A DNA stretch of 16,324 nt, taken from positions 1 to 16,324 of the forward strand of contig JAAKFP010000012.1 in NCBI GenBank assembly GCA_011065005.1, in the 5' to 3' direction. The notes beneath the pieces are model-generated. The model searched no databases, was not told the origin of the DNA, and saw nothing but the letters and a program-made list of their open reading frames with translations. The translations under genes were made by a program, and so were the position numbers. Shown here piece after piece: positions 7,238 through 15,432 of this stretch. Position 1 is the first letter of the stretch, and each line of letters opens with the position of its first letter. This DNA is from Chlamydiota bacterium. GTDB lineage: Bacteria > Chlamydiota > Chlamydiia > Chlamydiales > Waddliaceae.

Positions 7238-7965
7238 TATATTTGCTCGTCATGATTCGAAGCTTGAAAGTAGCTGTTTAATGCAACTGCAGCTAAAACA
7301 CCAACTATAACTGGTATGTCATGGATGACTGTAGAGATGACTTTAGCTGCTTTACCACGGATGTAATCTCTCAATTGAAGTCTCCGTATTCTCTCTTCTG
7401 GAACAATCTTTTTTGCAATTTCATCAACGACATTTTCTGGGTAAGGTAAAGTTAGTCTGTATTCGAAATGCAGATATCCAAACCGCTTTCTAGGATCTGG
7501 TCTTGAAGTTGAAATGTCCACGAATCCAGATATAGAGTTAGAGTTAGGACAACCATCAATTTTTTTTATAAAAACAGCCGTCTCTTCCAGGTCATAATCC
7601 ATCTTTGGACCAACGCTATTGGAACACTCTGTTCTAATACCCCAGCCGGGATTTGAGAGGAAGATGCATGTAAAAACGCCCTTTTGATTTAAAGGAACCT
7701 TTAGCACAAATTCGTGAATGCGTTGCACAACTTCTTCCATCGACCCCACTGCATGAGTAGCAATGTACTCTCTATAGCTCATTCCGTCGGGAATGGTCAT
7801 TTTTGGAAAAAGTTCTCTCCATAAACTAGCTTCGCTTGACAATCTTCGCAACTCTCTACTCACTTGACCGCATCTCCATAGAGTTGGTATATCTAGAAAA
7901 GATAAAATTTGAAGATTAACTTCCCTAGGAAGAATTGCAAGTAGACCTAAGCTTTCAGTAGACAT
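7237..7965 (-). CDS. F-box protein with C-terminal membrane anchor (candidate host-directed effector)
   Basis: This 242-aa protein has a clear F-box at about residues 11-53: it opens with ILPREVNLQILSFLD, continues through a Cys-x-x-Val-Ser-Arg segment, and ends at ASLWRELF. In eukaryotes the F-box binds Skp1 and places a substrate receptor in an SCF ubiquitin ligase; amoeba-associated chlamydiae and Legionella carry F-box proteins thought to exploit this. Residues 60-200 match no domain I recognise and probably form the substrate- or partner-binding part. Residues about 212-233 (around IPVIVGVLAAVALNSYF) form one hydrophobic segment close to the C-terminus, giving a tail-anchored layout. There is no N-terminal signal peptide, which fits type III export rather than Sec. 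The start is supported by AAGGAG seven nt upstream. The stop lies at the edge of the palindromic repeat. F-box assignment is strong; secretion and target are inferred. Confidence 0.9.
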   Translation of the reverse strand: MSTESLGLLAILPREVNLQILSFLDIPTLWRCGQVSRELRRLSSEASLWRELFPKMTIPDGMSYREYIATHAVGSMEEVVQRIHEFVLKVPLNQKGVFTCIFLSNPGWGIRTECSNSVGPKMDYDLEETAVFIKKIDGCPNSNSISGFVDISTSRPDPRKRFGYLHFEYRLTLPYPENVVDEIAKKIVPEERIRRLQLRDYIRGKAAKVISTVIHDIPVIVGVLAAVALNSYFQASNHDEQI

Positions 7966-8004
7966 TAAGTAACTCCTTAAAATACGTCTTTATGGTAAGA
8001 GCAT

Positions 8005-8033
8005 ATTATACATTTTTGTTTGTTTTATTCTAA
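8005..8033 (-). promoter_or_regulatory. Candidate promoter of the F-box gene
   Basis: On the minus strand there is a perfect TATAAT (plus 8005-8010). The element 17 bp upstream is only a weak -35 (TTAGAA, plus 8028-8033) in very AT-rich DNA. The predicted leader is about 33 nt and contains the AAGGAG ribosome binding site. Confidence 0.5.
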
Positions 8034-8102
8034 ATAAAATTTAAGACGGCTTTATCTTCACACCCATTCCCGCTGAAGAATAAATATACAGAAAAGCTCC
8101 GA

Positions 8103-8121
8103 TCTGTGTGTATCTGTGGTT
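8103..8121. repeat. CACAGA-type low-complexity repeat remnant, left of the efflux operon
   Basis: TCTGTGTGTATCTGTGGTT resembles, in reverse orientation, the CACAGAGA-rich tract at 14122-14166 just after the efflux operon. Similar short intergenic tracts occur in many genomes. This one is short and its relation to the other is by composition rather than exact match. Confidence 0.3.
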
Positions 8122-8147
8122 AAAATATTGGCTGAACGGTTACCCCT

Positions 8148-8176
8148 TCGACAAAAAGGCGTTAAGTGGATATTAT
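8148..8176 (+). promoter_or_regulatory. Candidate promoter of the RND efflux operon
   Basis: TCGACA (8148-8153) and TATTAT (8171-8176) are separated by exactly 17 bp, each matching the sigma70 consensus at five of six positions. The predicted start near 8183 gives a leader of about 32 nt containing GGGGA before the ATG at 8215. No obvious regulator operator or divergent regulator gene was seen. Confidence 0.6.
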
Positions 8177-8214
8177 GTCGAGTGATGACGTCTATATAAT
8201 GGGGACTTGACCGC

Positions 8215-9702
8215 ATGAAAAGAGGGAAAACTGTTGCTGCATTGTGGTTTGTGCGTCCCTTGTTGTTGCTTTTCTTCTGTGTTCTCCCCTGTGGCTGCAA
8301 GGTTCATCAAACTTTAAATCTATGCAATCCAAATATTTGTGTTCCCGATGAATACCAATACCTCGAGGAAGAGGGTACAGCGAACATTGGAGAATGGTGG
8401 GAACAGTTTGGCAGCTCCGACCTAAATACTGTCGTCGATTGTGCCCTCAAAGGGAACTTGAACCTGAAACAATCTTGGTGGAGGTTGGCGCAAGCATGTG
8501 CGCAGACACGGATCCAAGCGGCAGCACGCTGGCCTGAGATCACGACCACTCCCTCTGTTTTTCACTTTCGAACCTCGGGGGGCGGGTTTATCGGTAGTGG
8601 GCTTGGGGGGATCGGGACTGGAACAGGAACGGGAACGGGGACAGGGACAACCACTTTGGGGCAGGATGACTCTTTCACTTTCTATTTGCTAGCCAACTCC
8701 CTCTCCTATGAGATTGATCTATGGCGTCGGATCGATTCGAAAGTCAAAGGTGCCTGTTTTGAGATGCAGGCTACACGTGAAGATCTTGAGTCGACAGCGC
8801 TCACACTTACTGGAACGGTTGTAGACGTATGGTTTACGATTCAGGAACAAAAAACTTTGCTCGAAGTGATCGACCACCAAATTGAAGTAAGCAAAACGCA
8901 GCTTGAGCTGATAGAGCTCCGCTTTGGCACAGGACAGTCTTCGGCTCTTGATGTGTATCAACAGCGATTACAGCTTGCGGCAACGATAGCGGAAAGGCCT
9001 CCCGTGCAATCCCGTTTGGATACGGCACAAAATCAGCTACGCGTCCTCCTTGGTGGGCCGCCGGATAAGACAGACTTTTCTGTGGAAGAAGGACTGGTGG
9101 AGCTGCCTCCTTTTCCAGATATCGGCAGGCCGATCGATCTTTTGGGAAGCCGCCCCGACCTTCGTTCCCAACATCGTCGCCTAATGGCTGCAGATTACGA
9201 AGTCGCCGCTGCTATTGCGGATCGCTTTCCCCGTTTAGATTTGTTTATCTCCTACGATTTTCAGGCAAGAAAGATCAAAGACATTTTTGATGATAAGATC
9301 TCTGATATCATCGGCACCCTGTTTATGCCTCTTTTTGATGGAGGCCGCCGCCGTGCCGAGGTGCAGCGGAGAAAAGCGATCGTTTGCGAGCTTTTGAGCG
9401 GTTATGGACAAACATTCCTCGATGCCCTCCTTGAGGTGGAAGATGCGCTGACCCAGGAAAAACATCAGCTCGATCTTCTCGAGCAGCTCAATAGCGAAGT
9501 TGAGATCTCCCGAGCAAACCTCGAAGAATCTCGATGGCATTATATCAATGGCTTAAATGACTACCTCTCAGTGATTACTGCTATACAGTCGTTACAGGAA
9601 TTGGAACGCCGCATGGTTTCAGAAAAAAGACAGCTCCTGGTGTTTCGTTCTCAGCTGTACCGTGCATTGGGGGGACCCTACTTAACACACTATTGTCTAT
9701 AA
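8215..9702 (+). CDS. Outer-membrane efflux lipoprotein channel (TolC/NodT family)
   Basis: This 495-aa protein would be the outer-membrane exit duct of the tripartite pump encoded with the next two genes. The N-terminus has a basic start, a hydrophobic stretch (about 11-25) and a lipoprotein-type Cys28 preceded by Gly (PCGC), as in NodT-type channels. WWEQFGSSDLNTVVDCAL (61-78) matches the usual NodT opening, and LSYEIDLWRRI (163-173) matches the conserved SYELDLWG block. Long helical stretches and an FxxGxxSxLDVYQQ-type segment in the first half are repeated in diverged form later, typical of the duplicated TolC fold. An unusual Gly-Thr tract (134-145) sits inside a glycine-rich loop at 121-147, in the region expected to form beta-barrel strands. 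The length is normal for the family. It is first in the operon, 48 bp before the adaptor gene. Confidence 0.95.
   Translation: MKRGKTVAALWFVRPLLLLFFCVLPCGCKVHQTLNLCNPNICVPDEYQYLEEEGTANIGEWWEQFGSSDLNTVVDCALKGNLNLKQSWWRLAQACAQTRIQAAARWPEITTTPSVFHFRTSGGGFIGSGLGGIGTGTGTGTGTGTTTLGQDDSFTFYLLANSLSYEIDLWRRIDSKVKGACFEMQATREDLESTALTLTGTVVDVWFTIQEQKTLLEVIDHQIEVSKTQLELIELRFGTGQSSALDVYQQRLQLAATIAERPPVQSRLDTAQNQLRVLLGGPPDKTDFSVEEGLVELPPFPDIGRPIDLLGSRPDLRSQHRRLMAADYEVAAAIADRFPRLDLFISYDFQARKIKDIFDDKISDIIGTLFMPLFDGGRRRAEVQRRKAIVCELLSGYGQTFLDALLEVEDALTQEKHQLDLLEQLNSEVEISRANLEESRWHYINGLNDYLSVITAIQSLQELERRMVSEKRQLLVFRSQLYRALGGPYLTHYCL
8614..8649 (+). repeat. In-frame hexanucleotide tandem repeat (GGRACN x6)
   Basis: Six consecutive hexamers of the form GGRACN encode Gly-Thr six times (residues 134-145) in the outer-membrane channel gene. 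Because the unit is six bases, copy-number changes would keep the frame and only lengthen or shorten the loop. Confidence 0.8.
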
Positions 9703-9750
9703 CTTATGTGAACTATACTGCGAGTATATAAAAGAACAACGAGGAAACCG

Positions 9751-10953
9751 ATGAAAGACAAATTGCCTAATTCACGTCAAACCTTTTGGATCATTGCCGT
9801 CCTATTGGTGACTGCGTTTATTGTTCTTCTTACGTTGGTCTTTTCTTCAAAAACAGGGAAGATCGAACCCGAACTAAAACCAAAGCTGGTTCGTACTATC
9901 TTGGCGAAACGAACTGACAAGAAAGTAGTCGTCAGCGCCTTTGGTACTGTACAAGCCAATCGGGAAGTAACTATTCGCTCAGAAGTCAGCGGTCGTGTTG
10001 TTTTTCAATCTAAAAATCTTGTCGTTGGAGGACTTGTTCAAAAAGACGACATCCTTCTCCGCCTTGATGCTCGAGACTACCTCAACGCCCTCGAACAGGA
10101 AAAAGCTGCTGTGGAACGAGCACGTTTTGAACTGGAGGTTGAAGAGGGACGGCAGGTTGTCGCAAAAAGAGAATGGGAGCAGCTAAAAACGTCGATCAAA
10201 GCCTCTGAAATTAGCGAAGATCTCGTCTTACGAAAACCACACATCCGCGAAAAGAAGGCAGCGCTCTCCGCTGCTGAAAGCAAACTCGAAAAAGCCAAGC
10301 TCGACTTGAGCCGCGTCGTCATACGGTCCCCAATGAATGGGATTGTGATCACGGAAGCTGTAGAAATTGGAGACTACATCACTCCTCAATCAGAGATTGC
10401 TAGGATCGTTGCGACCGATGAGTTCCGTGTGCAGGTTAGCGTGCCTGTCAGCAAGCTAAAATGGATCCAAATCCCGCAAGATAATCGCGAAGACGGAATC
10501 TCGGTACGGATCGTCCAAGACGTTGGAGGGATGCATATTGCTCGAGAAGGAAAAATCCTCCGTCTCCTTGGAAATCTCGATCCGAGTGGCAGAATGGCTC
10601 GACTTCTCGTCGCCATTGAAGATCCTTTAGGATTGAAAGACCCCAAGAGTCGAGATTTCCCCCTTCTTATTGGCTCCTACATTTATGTAGAGATTGATGG
10701 ACCCATACTTAAAGATATCTTTGTCCTTCCACGGGAAACTCTTCGTGAAAATGAAAAAGTTTGGATTAAGAATGCTCAAGATCAATTGGAAATCCGAAAA
10801 GTTAACATCGTTCAGAAGCAGGAAGAATTTGTGTATATTGATGAAGGGCTTTCAGATGGTGAAGAGGTTGTCATCAGCAACCTTCCGCTGCCTATTCCTG
10901 GAATGGAATTACGCACTCTGATCGATACTAGGCCGCCGGAGGTTGAGGAATAA
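9751..10953 (+). CDS. Periplasmic adaptor of RND efflux pump (HlyD/membrane fusion protein family)
   Basis: This 400-aa protein connects the inner-membrane RND pump to the outer-membrane channel. One N-terminal membrane anchor spans about residues 13-31 without a lipobox. The first half of the lipoyl-like domain is at about 62-106 (GTVQANREVTIRSEVSGRVV), followed by an alpha-hairpin coiled coil (about 110-187, rich in Glu, Lys and Arg). The second lipoyl half is at about 188-220 (IRSPMNGIVITEAVEIGDYI), and beta-barrel and membrane-proximal domains follow. The ATG is preceded by GAGGAAA at a good distance. Its stop overlaps the pump gene's start as TAATG, pointing to coupled translation and fixed stoichiometry. 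The substrate cannot be predicted. Confidence 0.96.
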   Translation: MKDKLPNSRQTFWIIAVLLVTAFIVLLTLVFSSKTGKIEPELKPKLVRTILAKRTDKKVVVSAFGTVQANREVTIRSEVSGRVVFQSKNLVVGGLVQKDDILLRLDARDYLNALEQEKAAVERARFELEVEEGRQVVAKREWEQLKTSIKASEISEDLVLRKPHIREKKAALSAAESKLEKAKLDLSRVVIRSPMNGIVITEAVEIGDYITPQSEIARIVATDEFRVQVSVPVSKLKWIQIPQDNREDGISVRIVQDVGGMHIAREGKILRLLGNLDPSGRMARLLVAIEDPLGLKDPKSRDFPLLIGSYIYVEIDGPILKDIFVLPRETLRENEKVWIKNAQDQLEIRKVNIVQKQEEFVYIDEGLSDGEEVVISNLPLPIPGMELRTLIDTRPPEVEE

Positions 10954-13900
10954 TGGAGACCCCAATGGACGACACGCAACAATACCCCAAAGGTCCGATC
11001 TCCTGGATGACTCGAAATACCGTGACCGCCAACCTTCTGATGTTTATTTTCCTCGTTGGCGGGCTCATTATCGCTTCACAGATTAAGCAGGAGATCTTTC
11101 CCGAGTATGAACTTGACATCGTGCAGGTCTCAGTACTCTATCCCGGAGCTAGCCCTGAGGAAGTCGAGGAAGGGATTGTTCTTTCCATCGAGGATGAAGT
11201 TCGTTCTCTCGATGGAGTGAAAAAAGTGGCCAGCACATCCTTGGAAGGGAGAGGCGTCATCAATATCGAACTGTTGAGAGGTGTCGATAATGGAAATGTC
11301 CTGCAGGATGTAAAAAACTCTGTAGACCGCATTCAATCGTTTCCGGAAGAAGCGGAAAGACCTATCGTCAGCCTATTGGAGCCGCGAAGGCAGGTGATCT
11401 CCTTGCTGATCCATGGCGACCAGGACAAACGTACTCTATGGGAAGTTGGTGAACGTGTTCGCGATGAGCTGATCCACACCGCTGGCATCACTCTTGTCGA
11501 CCTTGAAGCGGTCCCTCCCTTAGAGATCAGCATCGAAGTGCCGCAAAGGGAACTTCGTGCATACAACCTCAAGCTGGGACAAATTGCCGATATTATTCGA
11601 AGGACAGCTCTCGACCTACCTGGCGGAGGAGTGAAGTCGCCCGGAGGTGAGGTACTCCTACGCACACAAGAAAGACGGGACTATGCTAGCGAGTTTGAGA
11701 ATATTCCCGTTGTTTCCAATCCCGACGGAACAAAAGTCACTTTAGCAGATATTGCCAAAGTGAGGGAAAGGTTTGAAGAAACGGACGAAGAAGCTTCTTT
11801 CAATGGCCAGCCTGCTGTTCGGATCGAAGTGTTCCGTGTAGGCGATCAGAACCCCCTAGATATCGCAGAAAAAGTACGTGACTATGTTAAAGAACGAGAA
11901 GCCACATTCCCCGAGACAGTTTCCATCACTCCCTGGAATGATCGTTCAGAAATCTATAGAGATAGGATTCATCTTCTGTTAAAGAATGCAAGTCTAGGTT
12001 TGTTGCTGGTGCTGATCTTTTTAGGCCTCTTCCTCGAGCCAAAGTTGGCCTTTTGGGTCACTTTAGGCATCCCCGTTTCCATCATTGGGTCCTTCCTCTT
12101 CATTCCCTGGACGGGTGCCTCGATCAATATGGTCTCCCTCTTCGCTTTTATTGTTACCTTAGGGATTATTGTCGACGACGCAATTCTCGTGGGGGAAAAT
12201 GTCTACCACAAAAGGGAAAAAGGAGTCCCCTATTTACGAGCAGCCATCGAAGGGGCTCAAGAAATTAGTGGGCCGGTGTTCTTTGCTGTTTCCACAAATA
12301 TCGTCGCCTTTCTTCCACTCTTTTTTGTCCCGGGACCGGCAGGGAAGCTCTTTTTGCAGATTCCCGCCATTGTCGTTTCCGTCTTTGTGGTCTCTCTGAT
12401 TGAATCTCTCTTCGTTTTGCCGGCACACCTCTCCCACAAAACAAAAGAACGGGGAATTTGGAAATGGCTCAACATTCCCAATAAAATCTTCGAAGGGTTT
12501 TTAAAGCGTTTCATCAACGACACTTTTATTCCACAGCTTAGAGCTGCCATGGCGTGGCGCTACCTCACTTTAACCTCCGCATTTTGTGCCATGGCGATCG
12601 TTGGAGGCCTTTTCTTCGGAGGACATTTAAAGTTCAGCTACATCCCCCGCGTTGACTCCGACATCGTCAGCGCACAGATCGTTCTCCCCTTTGGGGTACC
12701 CGTTGAAACCGCCCGAGAAATAGAAAAACAACTCGTTGACGGAGCAAGAAGAGTTCTACAAAAGGGTGAAGGAGAAAAAATCAGTCAAGGGATCTATACA
12801 CAAATTGGAACGCCCATCCCCGGCATGGGACCTGGTAATAATGAAAATCTCATCCTCACAGGGAGTCATCTTGTAGGAGCGCAGATTTTTCTCGTCTCCA
12901 CAGACCTACGAAAAATTAGCGGAGTGGAATTCGCCAACAGATGGCGTGAAGAGGTTGGCGAAATCGTAGGTGCGGAATCGACGAACTTCACCGGCATCAT
13001 TCAAGCTGCAGGAGGCCCCCCCATCGATATCCAACTCAGCCACCAAAATACTGAAGTTTTGGAGACTGCAGCAACAGAGCTGGCAAACGAGTTGCGCATC
13101 TACAAAGGGGTGAGCGACATCAACGACGGTGTTGCCCCTGGAAAACCGCAGATTAGCTTCCGTCTCAAACCAGAGGCAAGGGGCCTACAGATCACCTCAA
13201 GAGATCTAGCGGAACAAGTGCGTGGAGCGTTTTATGGCGCCGAAGCCCTGAGGCAGCAACGGGGAAGAAATGAGATGAAAGTGATGGTCCGTTTGCCTGA
13301 GGAGGAAAGGAAAACAGTTTATACCATTGAAGAGCTTGTCATCCGAACACCTCAAGGGGGAGAAATTCCTATCTCTGAAGCCGCTGAGGTCACCTACGAT
13401 CGTGCCTACACCAGCATCAAACGTACTGATGGCCGCCGCATTCAGTCCATAACCGCAGATGTCGACGAACAGGTCGCCAATGCAAACCAGATCGTTGAAG
13501 AGGTGAAGGAAACAATATTGCCCCCGCTCCTTCAAAAGTACCCCGGCCTAAGCTTCAACCTGGAAGGAGAACAACGCGAACAACAAGAATCTCTAGAAGC
13601 GATGGCCAGAGGGTTTGCTTTTGCTCTTTTTGGCATCTATGCCCTATTGGCGATCCCTTTCAAGAGCTACATCCAACCACTGATCGTGATGCTTAGCATC
13701 CCCTTCGGAATCATTGGAGCGATATTAGGTCATATACTGCTAGGATATGAACTCAGCATCGTAAGCATGTTCGGAATCGTCGCCCTCGCAGGTGTCGTCG
13801 TCAACGACTCCCTCGTTCTTGTCGTAACGATCAATGAGCATTTGAGAGTGGAAAAGATGCCCGTGATGGAAGCCGTCATTGAATCGGCGCGACGGCGCTT

Positions 13901-14120
13901 CCGTCCCATCATGCTGACATCACTCACAACGTTTTTTGGGCTATCCCCTATGATTTTTGAAACTTCAATGCAAGCACGGTTCCTCATTCCCATGGCCGTT
14001 TCTCTTGGCTTCGGGATCCTCTTCTCCACCCTCATCATCATGCTCATCACCACTTCTGTGTACCTCATCCTCGAAGATGTGAAGAGCTATTTTATTAGGA
14101 GGAATCAGAGGGAAATATAA
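10953..14120 (+). CDS. RND-family efflux permease (AcrB-like, proton-driven)
   Basis: This 1055-aa inner-membrane pump exports substrates using the proton gradient. It starts with a cytosolic tail and the first membrane segment (about 25-42). A large periplasmic loop follows with the family signature VSVLYPGASPEEVEE (59-73), then a membrane block from about 345. TM4 carries the proton-relay aspartates Asp408 and Asp409 in GIIVDDAILVGENV. A second periplasmic loop and a second membrane block (from about 885) complete the duplicated RND architecture. Length is typical of the HAE-type multidrug group. The start at 10953 is supported by GAGGAA in the overlapping upstream gene; an alternative in-frame Met5 exists. 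It is the last gene of the operon, and a low-complexity tract begins straight after the stop. The substrate range is unknown. Confidence 0.97.
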   Translation: METPMDDTQQYPKGPISWMTRNTVTANLLMFIFLVGGLIIASQIKQEIFPEYELDIVQVSVLYPGASPEEVEEGIVLSIEDEVRSLDGVKKVASTSLEGRGVINIELLRGVDNGNVLQDVKNSVDRIQSFPEEAERPIVSLLEPRRQVISLLIHGDQDKRTLWEVGERVRDELIHTAGITLVDLEAVPPLEISIEVPQRELRAYNLKLGQIADIIRRTALDLPGGGVKSPGGEVLLRTQERRDYASEFENIPVVSNPDGTKVTLADIAKVRERFEETDEEASFNGQPAVRIEVFRVGDQNPLDIAEKVRDYVKEREATFPETVSITPWNDRSEIYRDRIHLLLKNASLGLLLVLIFLGLFLEPKLAFWVTLGIPVSIIGSFLFIPWTGASINMVSLFAFIVTLGIIVDDAILVGENVYHKREKGVPYLRAAIEGAQEISGPVFFAVSTNIVAFLPLFFVPGPAGKLFLQIPAIVVSVFVVSLIESLFVLPAHLSHKTKERGIWKWLNIPNKIFEGFLKRFINDTFIPQLRAAMAWRYLTLTSAFCAMAIVGGLFFGGHLKFSYIPRVDSDIVSAQIVLPFGVPVETAREIEKQLVDGARRVLQKGEGEKISQGIYTQIGTPIPGMGPGNNENLILTGSHLVGAQIFLVSTDLRKISGVEFANRWREEVGEIVGAESTNFTGIIQAAGGPPIDIQLSHQNTEVLETAATELANELRIYKGVSDINDGVAPGKPQISFRLKPEARGLQITSRDLAEQVRGAFYGAEALRQQRGRNEMKVMVRLPEEERKTVYTIEELVIRTPQGGEIPISEAAEVTYDRAYTSIKRTDGRRIQSITADVDEQVANANQIVEEVKETILPPLLQKYPGLSFNLEGEQREQQESLEAMARGFAFALFGIYALLAIPFKSYIQPLIVMLSIPFGIIGAILGHILLGYELSIVSMFGIVALAGVVVNDSLVLVVTINEHLRVEKMPVMEAVIESARRRFRPIMLTSLTTFFGLSPMIFETSMQARFLIPMAVSLGFGILFSTLIIMLITTSVYLILEDVKSYFIRRNQREI

Positions 14121-14121
14121 A

Positions 14122-14166
14122 ACACAGAGAAACAGAGACGCAGAAACACAGATAGTTACAGAGAAA
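14122..14166. repeat. CACAGAGA-rich low-complexity tract
   Basis: This purine-rich, quasi-repeated stretch of ACACAGAGAAACAGAGACGC type begins immediately after the RND stop codon. It resembles the oppositely oriented remnant at 8103-8121. No function can be assigned. Confidence 0.4.
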
Positions 14167-14171
14167 TCCTA

Positions 14172-14189
14172 GGTGTCAGTCCTGACACC
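14172..14189. repeat. GGTGTCAG/CTGACACC palindrome, copy 1 (possible terminator)
   Basis: GGTGTCAG (14172-14179) and CTGACACC (14182-14189) form a perfect 8-bp stem with a 2-base centre, followed by CGCTTTCTTGTTT. It may end the efflux transcript, although the T-run is interrupted. The same arms and the following CGCT recur at 15407-15436 after the SH2-ankyrin gene. Confidence 0.6.
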
Positions 14190-14234
14190 CGCTTTCTTGT
14201 TTGCTCAACAAAAAAAGGATCTAAATAATTTTTA

Positions 14235-14264
14235 TTGACATATTTGTCTGAATTACTTTATATT
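14235..14264 (+). promoter_or_regulatory. Strong candidate promoter of the SH2-ankyrin gene
   Basis: A perfect -35 TTGACA (14235-14240) is followed after 18 bp by TATATT (14259-14264), matching five of six -10 positions in an AT-rich context. The predicted start near 14271 leaves an AT-rich leader of about 80 nt before the ATG at 14354. Confidence 0.6.
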
Positions 14265-14353
14265 GGTTTCTTAAAACTAATGGGTTAGATTAAATACAAC
14301 CTATATTATAAAACAATAATTTTATTAAACCATTCAACGTATGAGGTATTATA

Positions 14354-15361
14354 ATGGAATGTCAACCAAATGTAACAAGAGCTACCCATCCCGGAACCGA
14401 TTACGAGCTATGGCCCGTAAAGGAGGAAAAAGGTGATGTGGCTCAACGCGCTTCTGAAGTGCGGCAAGAGAAATTGCCAACAGAACCTCTACCAGCAGAG
14501 GGACGCCCCCCAATCGGTGCCAATCATCGCGTTTCAAGAGAAGAACCTTTAGTCGAAAGGGGACAAGCTCTTTTTGGAGACGATTTTAGAAATTTTAATA
14601 GCACAGAGGCTGTAAAGGCGCTTATGAAGAAACCTCCCGGCACGTTTGTTGTTCGACCGAGTAGCGTGTTAGGTTACTATGCTCTCTCCGTCGTCAAGGC
14701 CGATGATACAATAGATCATAGCTTGCTGGAGGTAAATGAACGCGGAGAATTCGAAATGAAATTATATGAAGGATGTTGGCGCTACCCAACCTGGCAAAAG
14801 TTAAAGGAAGAATGCCTTCTACAAAGGGGTCTCGACTTTTTTGATAATAACGCAGCCTTTATAACGAAAATATTCGAACTTACAAAACAGATCGCGCAAA
14901 AACAAGCACAGCGGCGTGAATGGAGACATGACCGAGAGGGTAGGGAAGTCTTTGATGTTCAAATTCCAAAAGGTCAAAGCGCGTTATTACATAAATTAAG
15001 CGACTACATTGGACGTGCTTCAGCGGAAGAATTAGATTACAAAGATGATGGTGGATGGACTTTGCTTCTACGTATAGCAGATTTAATAAAAAATGAAGGA
15101 CATTTTAACCTGCACCTCGAACAATATAAAACTATTATAAAGCAATTGATAGATAAAGGAGTTTCAGTAAATGCGGCTGACCCTGAATCAGGAAATACGG
15201 CACTACATTTTATAGCACAAATAAAACATGCAGACGTAAAGCCTTTTGCAGAACCTCTCATGAGGGCGGGCGCCAGTCCATTTCGAAAGAACTATGCAGA
15301 CAAGACAGCAAATGAGATATGGCCAGCAATCGGATGTATTTTTGGTAAGCTTAATCGTTAG
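14354..15361 (+). CDS. SH2 domain-ankyrin repeat protein (candidate host-directed effector)
   Basis: This 335-aa protein has no signal peptide or membrane segment. Residues 1-65 look disordered. An SH2-like domain spans about 70-157: a helix (STEAVKALM) leads into PGTFVVRPSS (95-104), the counterpart of the FLVRES motif, with Arg101 in the phosphotyrosine-binding position. GYYALSVV and IDHSLLEV follow as the central strands, then WQKLKEECL as the second helix. Residues about 160-190 are helical. The C-terminus holds two ankyrin-like repeats, at about 229-275 (GGWTLLLRIADL, then IIKQLIDKGVSVNAAD) and 279-320 (GNTALHFIAQI, then PLMRAGASPF). In hosts, SH2 domains bind phosphotyrosine peptides; bacterial SH2 proteins are known from Legionella and probably act inside the host. 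The start has GAGGT six nt upstream. No partner gene lies in the same operon. The SH2 and ankyrin calls rest on motif reading; the effector role is inferred. Confidence 0.88.
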   Translation: MECQPNVTRATHPGTDYELWPVKEEKGDVAQRASEVRQEKLPTEPLPAEGRPPIGANHRVSREEPLVERGQALFGDDFRNFNSTEAVKALMKKPPGTFVVRPSSVLGYYALSVVKADDTIDHSLLEVNERGEFEMKLYEGCWRYPTWQKLKEECLLQRGLDFFDNNAAFITKIFELTKQIAQKQAQRREWRHDREGREVFDVQIPKGQSALLHKLSDYIGRASAEELDYKDDGGWTLLLRIADLIKNEGHFNLHLEQYKTIIKQLIDKGVSVNAADPESGNTALHFIAQIKHADVKPFAEPLMRAGASPFRKNYADKTANEIWPAIGCIFGKLNR

Positions 15362-15406
15362 AAAAGACAAGAAAAATGATAATCCAAGAGTGTTTGGGTA
15401 ATATTC

Positions 15407-15432
15407 GGTGTCAGGCCTGCAGGCCTGACACC
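15407..15432. repeat. 26-bp perfect palindrome, copy 2 of the GGTGTCAG family
   Basis: GGTGTCAGGCCTG is followed directly by its exact reverse complement CAGGCCTGACACC, and then by CGCT as in copy 1 at 14172. It begins 45 bp beyond the SH2-ankyrin stop codon. It could form a strong hairpin in RNA, but no T-run follows. Confidence 0.75.

Noticed and set aside
8195..8200. Perfect TATAAT just before the efflux operon start
   Set aside because: It has no matching -35 at 16-18 bp and would leave a leader of only about 8 nt, overlapping the ribosome binding site. The TCGACA-17-TATTAT pair upstream is better placed.
8058..8300. 80-codon minus-strand frame over the efflux promoter
   Set aside because: It overlaps the well-supported start of the outer-membrane channel gene and the CACAGA-type remnant, and it has no family signature.
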